DNA of 8,474 nucleotides from an uncultured Ignavibacteriota bacterium (GTDB lineage: Bacteria > Bacteroidota > Ignavibacteria > UBA10030 > UBA8401), in assembly GCA_903907305.1 (NCBI GenBank), contig CAIVNT010000396.1:1-8474 (forward strand), given 5' to 3'. The position numbers and the translations under genes were made by a program. Positions 6,722 to 8,474 of this stretch are shown here, one piece after another. Numbering within the stretch: the first letter of the stretch is position 1; each line of letters opens with the position of its first letter. Below the pieces are notes generated by a model. It ran no database searches and was not told where the DNA came from. It saw only the letters and a list, made by a program, of their open reading frames with translations.

Positions 6722-7662
6722 GATTGTTGTTTCCACAAAGTGATCGGTGAAAAGAAATCGTTATACATTGTGAGCAGTTCAGCGCGTGTTAATTTCTGTG
6801 CGATCCCGGGTTGAAAATATCCTCCGTCCGCCATCATGATCGTCCCGTTGATATCCGGTTGCGATGCAAGACAGTGGGCGTATGCCGTCATTCGTTCCAT
6901 CTCTTTTGCCATCCATTCGGACGTTTGTTTCCCGGAGATCAAGCCTTCAAATTGGACAGATCTGTTTTTACTTTTGTCTTCCGTTGCTTCGAAGAGCCAG
7001 CCGGCGGTGTATGGATCCGCTATGATCTTTTCCGGATTGTTCCGGAGATACGTATTGGCGCGCGTGATGTTCATGGAAACAGGGAAGATGAATTGCAGAT
7101 CCACACCATTCACTGAAAATGAAACAGACGGACGATGGAATCCTTTCGTCGTCACGAATGTCACGTGGTCGATCGTGCCCAGCACTCTCGTTAAGAATGC
7201 ATCGATCCCGATATGGCAGACACCGTCACTCCCGATTTCGATCCACATGTGATTGGAAGAGTAGGAGAGTCCTTCGGGGATCTTCACACTGTCAATCGCA
7301 GTGATGTACACCGGGCGGTCTTCTCTTTCAGCGGAAGGTTCTTGTGGCTGAGAAAGTGCAAGATGTAATTCGCAGTATTTATGACTGTCCGTTCCGCATT
7401 GTGAAAGGACCGATTCAGTGTACGGAATATACTTCGTGACGGCAGCGGCGGAACAGTATTGCACGAGACTCTCATGCAGGAAAGGACAATGACTGCTGCT
7501 GGGATTATCTTCTAAATGCTGTTTTGCCGCGGAGCAATTGACATATTCTTTCGATGAGCATCGTTCATTCTCCGTCTGCTCGGCAAGCCGGACGATCATC
7601 TTCCGGTATGCCGACGCGCGGCAGAACTTCACTTGTGCTTCCCGTAAAAATTGACATCGCAT
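6718..7662 (-). CDS. Cysteine-rich H-protein-like protein with duplicated Cys4 module, no lipoyl lysine
   Basis: This is a 314-residue soluble protein with no signal peptide or membrane helix, so probably cytoplasmic. The N-terminal 100 residues are a tandem duplication: C3-x10-C14-x20-C35-x7-C43, and then C59-x10-C70-x18-C89-x7-C97. The copies share a CxFLxExxVxxC-type beginning. Eight ordered cysteines suggest two metal or Fe-S sites. Residues about 132-225 are a diverged H-protein-like domain: HMWI at 138-141, DGVCHIGIDAFLTRVLGTI at 146-164, and GVDLQFIFP at 186-194. Gly186 occupies the lipoyl-lysine position. GTIMMADGG at 273-281 repeats the motif seen in the operon's first and last proteins. 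The start is supported by GAGAGG about 7 bases upstream of the ATG, 28 bases after the preceding stop. The gene ends in a 4-base ATGA overlap with the cytochrome gene, implying coupled production. The function is unknown; a redox or metal-sensing accessory role for the Qrc-like complex is an inference. Confidence 0.86.
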   Translation of the reverse strand: MRCQFLREAQVKFCRASAYRKMIVRLAEQTENERCSSKEYVNCSAAKQHLEDNPSSSHCPFLHESLVQYCSAAAVTKYIPYTESVLSQCGTDSHKYCELHLALSQPQEPSAEREDRPVYITAIDSVKIPEGLSYSSNHMWIEIGSDGVCHIGIDAFLTRVLGTIDHVTFVTTKGFHRPSVSFSVNGVDLQFIFPVSMNITRANTYLRNNPEKIIADPYTAGWLFEATEDKSKNRSVQFEGLISGKQTSEWMAKEMERMTAYAHCLASQPDINGTIMMADGGYFQPGIAQKLTRAELLTMYNDFFSPITLWKQQS

Positions 7663-7690
7663 AACGCACCTCTCACTCTAAAGAGTTTGT

Positions 7691-7981
7691 TCAGTTCTCG
7701 GAACGTTGAATATTTGGTCCATCATCGTTCTGTGAATATTTTCTCGCTGTGTCTTTTTCGTCGATCCTTTTTCCGCCGTCCGCCATGGTAATGCCGAGAC
7801 CGCCGAGATCGAACGAGTGGTCATCCTGTAAATGCGGCAGAAATACTTTTGAACGGATGTCGGCGAATAATTCTTTTGCAACAACGCCGCCTACGGCGAG
7901 AATGCAGATGAAAGTGACAATTCCGAGTCCTGCATTGGTAATGGTCAGCCACATAGTTTCCGAATCGAATGAGTTAAACAT
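7691..7981 (-). CDS. Small single-helix membrane protein with ADGG motif, first gene of the operon
   Basis: This is a 96-residue protein of no family I recognise. Residues about 12-35 form one transmembrane helix (ITNAGLGIVTFICILAVGGV). An acidic N terminus and basic residues after the helix (KELFADIRSK) predict N-outside, C-inside topology. The cytoplasmic part contains GLGITMADGG at 61-70, which matches motifs in the two H-like proteins of the same operon. The rest is polar and probably disordered. AAAGGAGA about 8 bases before the ATG strongly supports this start. The gene lies 28 bases from the next one on the same strand. Expression is supported by the good ribosome binding site, the clear helix and the shared motif. 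It could be a small complex subunit or a membrane anchor for the Cys-rich H-like protein that follows. Confidence 0.8.
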   Translation of the reverse strand: MFNSFDSETMWLTITNAGLGIVTFICILAVGGVVAKELFADIRSKVFLPHLQDDHSFDLGGLGITMADGGKRIDEKDTARKYSQNDDGPNIQRSEN

Positions 7982-8474
7982 GATAAGTCTCCTTTATGAT
8001 GATGTTCAGTGAAAGAGTATTACGGGTGTTACATTATCTCATTGTATGACAAACAACGTGCCTCAATTTATTGAATACTGTAAAGCTATGTCATTGTTGA
8101 TGTTGGAGTGAACTTCCAAAATATTGATCTTATGAAATGCATTCTTGTCTGTGGGAATTCCCGAATATCACTGTAGGAAAATCCGACACTTGAAGGGAAT
8201 TAGGGTGAAATAAAAAGAGAATGATTACAGCATATTTACAAGTATATCGTTTTTTTTAAAAACGAAGAGAATAAGTGAAGATTAATTCAACAGATAAAAA
8301 AATATGAATTTACTCCGATGAAAAATATTTCCTCGATTCTGGTTTGAATTGTAACTTTTCGGGAATACCTACACGAAAATAATGTTGGCATGAATGATGC
8401 ACTATTCAACAGTACAACTACCTCCAGTGCAACAGTATGACATTCAGACAAACAGTGGTACGGCTCTTTCCAAA
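7982..8474. other. Gene-free upstream region of the operon
   Basis: No convincing gene lies in these 493 bases, which are AT-rich compared with the operon. The leader of the - strand operon must begin here, but no textbook promoter is obvious. The best - strand candidate is AGGCAC at 8063-8058 with TTGTC at 8052-8048, which has sigma-54 spacing but lacks the conserved GC of the -12 element. A perfect 10-bp palindrome, GGGAATTCCC, is at 8153-8162. A weak AT hairpin, CGTTTTT/AAAAACG, is at 8248-8264. CAACAGTA occurs at 8407-8414 and again at 8430-8437. A reading frame opening at ATG 8437 runs off the right edge and is too short to judge. Confidence 0.6.
8386..8401 (+). promoter_or_regulatory. 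Sigma-54-like promoter (-24/-12) pointing out of the window
   Basis: TGGCAT at 8386-8391 and ATGCA at 8397-8401 reproduce the TGGCAC-N5-TTGCA consensus with correct spacing. The invariant GG and GC are present; one base differs in each half. Transcription would run rightward, possibly into the frame opening at ATG 8437 (MTFRQTVVRLFP, then the edge). The same bases form the inverted repeat GCAT-N5-ATGC, so a different protein-binding site is possible. Confidence 0.35.

Noticed and set aside
8248..8264. CGTTTTT/AAAAACG hairpin as a terminator
   Set aside because: The stem is almost all A-T with a 3-base loop and no gene ends next to it; most likely chance in AT-rich DNA.

Overview
The window looks like chromosomal DNA of an anaerobic or respiratory bacterium. 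GC content is moderate (mid-40s percent by eye, not calculated), and most genes have clear Shine-Dalgarno sequences. A TAnnTTTG-type promoter element in front of the first gene would suit the Bacteroidota/Ignavibacteria/Chlorobi side of the tree. That placement is only a guess; a deltaproteobacterial or acidobacterial-type lineage is also possible.

Layout. Positions 1-283 are intergenic and hold an interspersed-repeat-like segment (short CACGAATAA units plus a perfect hairpin) and a possible promoter. On the + strand there follow a DUF2721 membrane protein (284-733) and a VF530/DUF2132 small DNA-binding protein (753-971). A hairpin at 984-1008 separates these from a convergent operon. That operon fills the rest of the window on the - strand, reading from about 7981 down to 1026. 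Positions 7982-8474 are a gene-free upstream region with a sigma-54-like site facing out of the window.

The operon has seven tightly packed genes. In transcription order they are a small one-helix membrane protein, a Cys-rich H-protein-like protein, a membrane-anchored pentaheme cytochrome c, a Tat-exported molybdopterin-oxidoreductase-family protein, a 4x[4Fe-4S] ferredoxin-like subunit, an NrfD/HybB-type ten-helix quinone-site subunit, and a second, membrane-anchored H-protein-like protein. The central four genes have the composition and order of the quinone reductase complex QrcABCD of sulfate reducers, a relative of alternative complex III and polysulfide reductase. Such a complex passes electrons between periplasmic c-type cytochromes and the menaquinone pool.

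The unusual part is the three flanking genes. Both H-like proteins carry a recognisable glycine-cleavage-H fold signature, but glycine replaces the lipoyl-lysine, so they should not be lipoylated. Each has a different cysteine module in front of that domain. All three accessory proteins, although otherwise dissimilar, contain the same short motif, roughly G-x-x-[ML]-A-D-G-G, near the C terminus. By the positive-inside rule the soluble parts of all three should be cytoplasmic, on the opposite side of the membrane from the redox arm of the Qrc-like complex. This suggests an undescribed accessory or sensing module attached to a Qrc-type complex.
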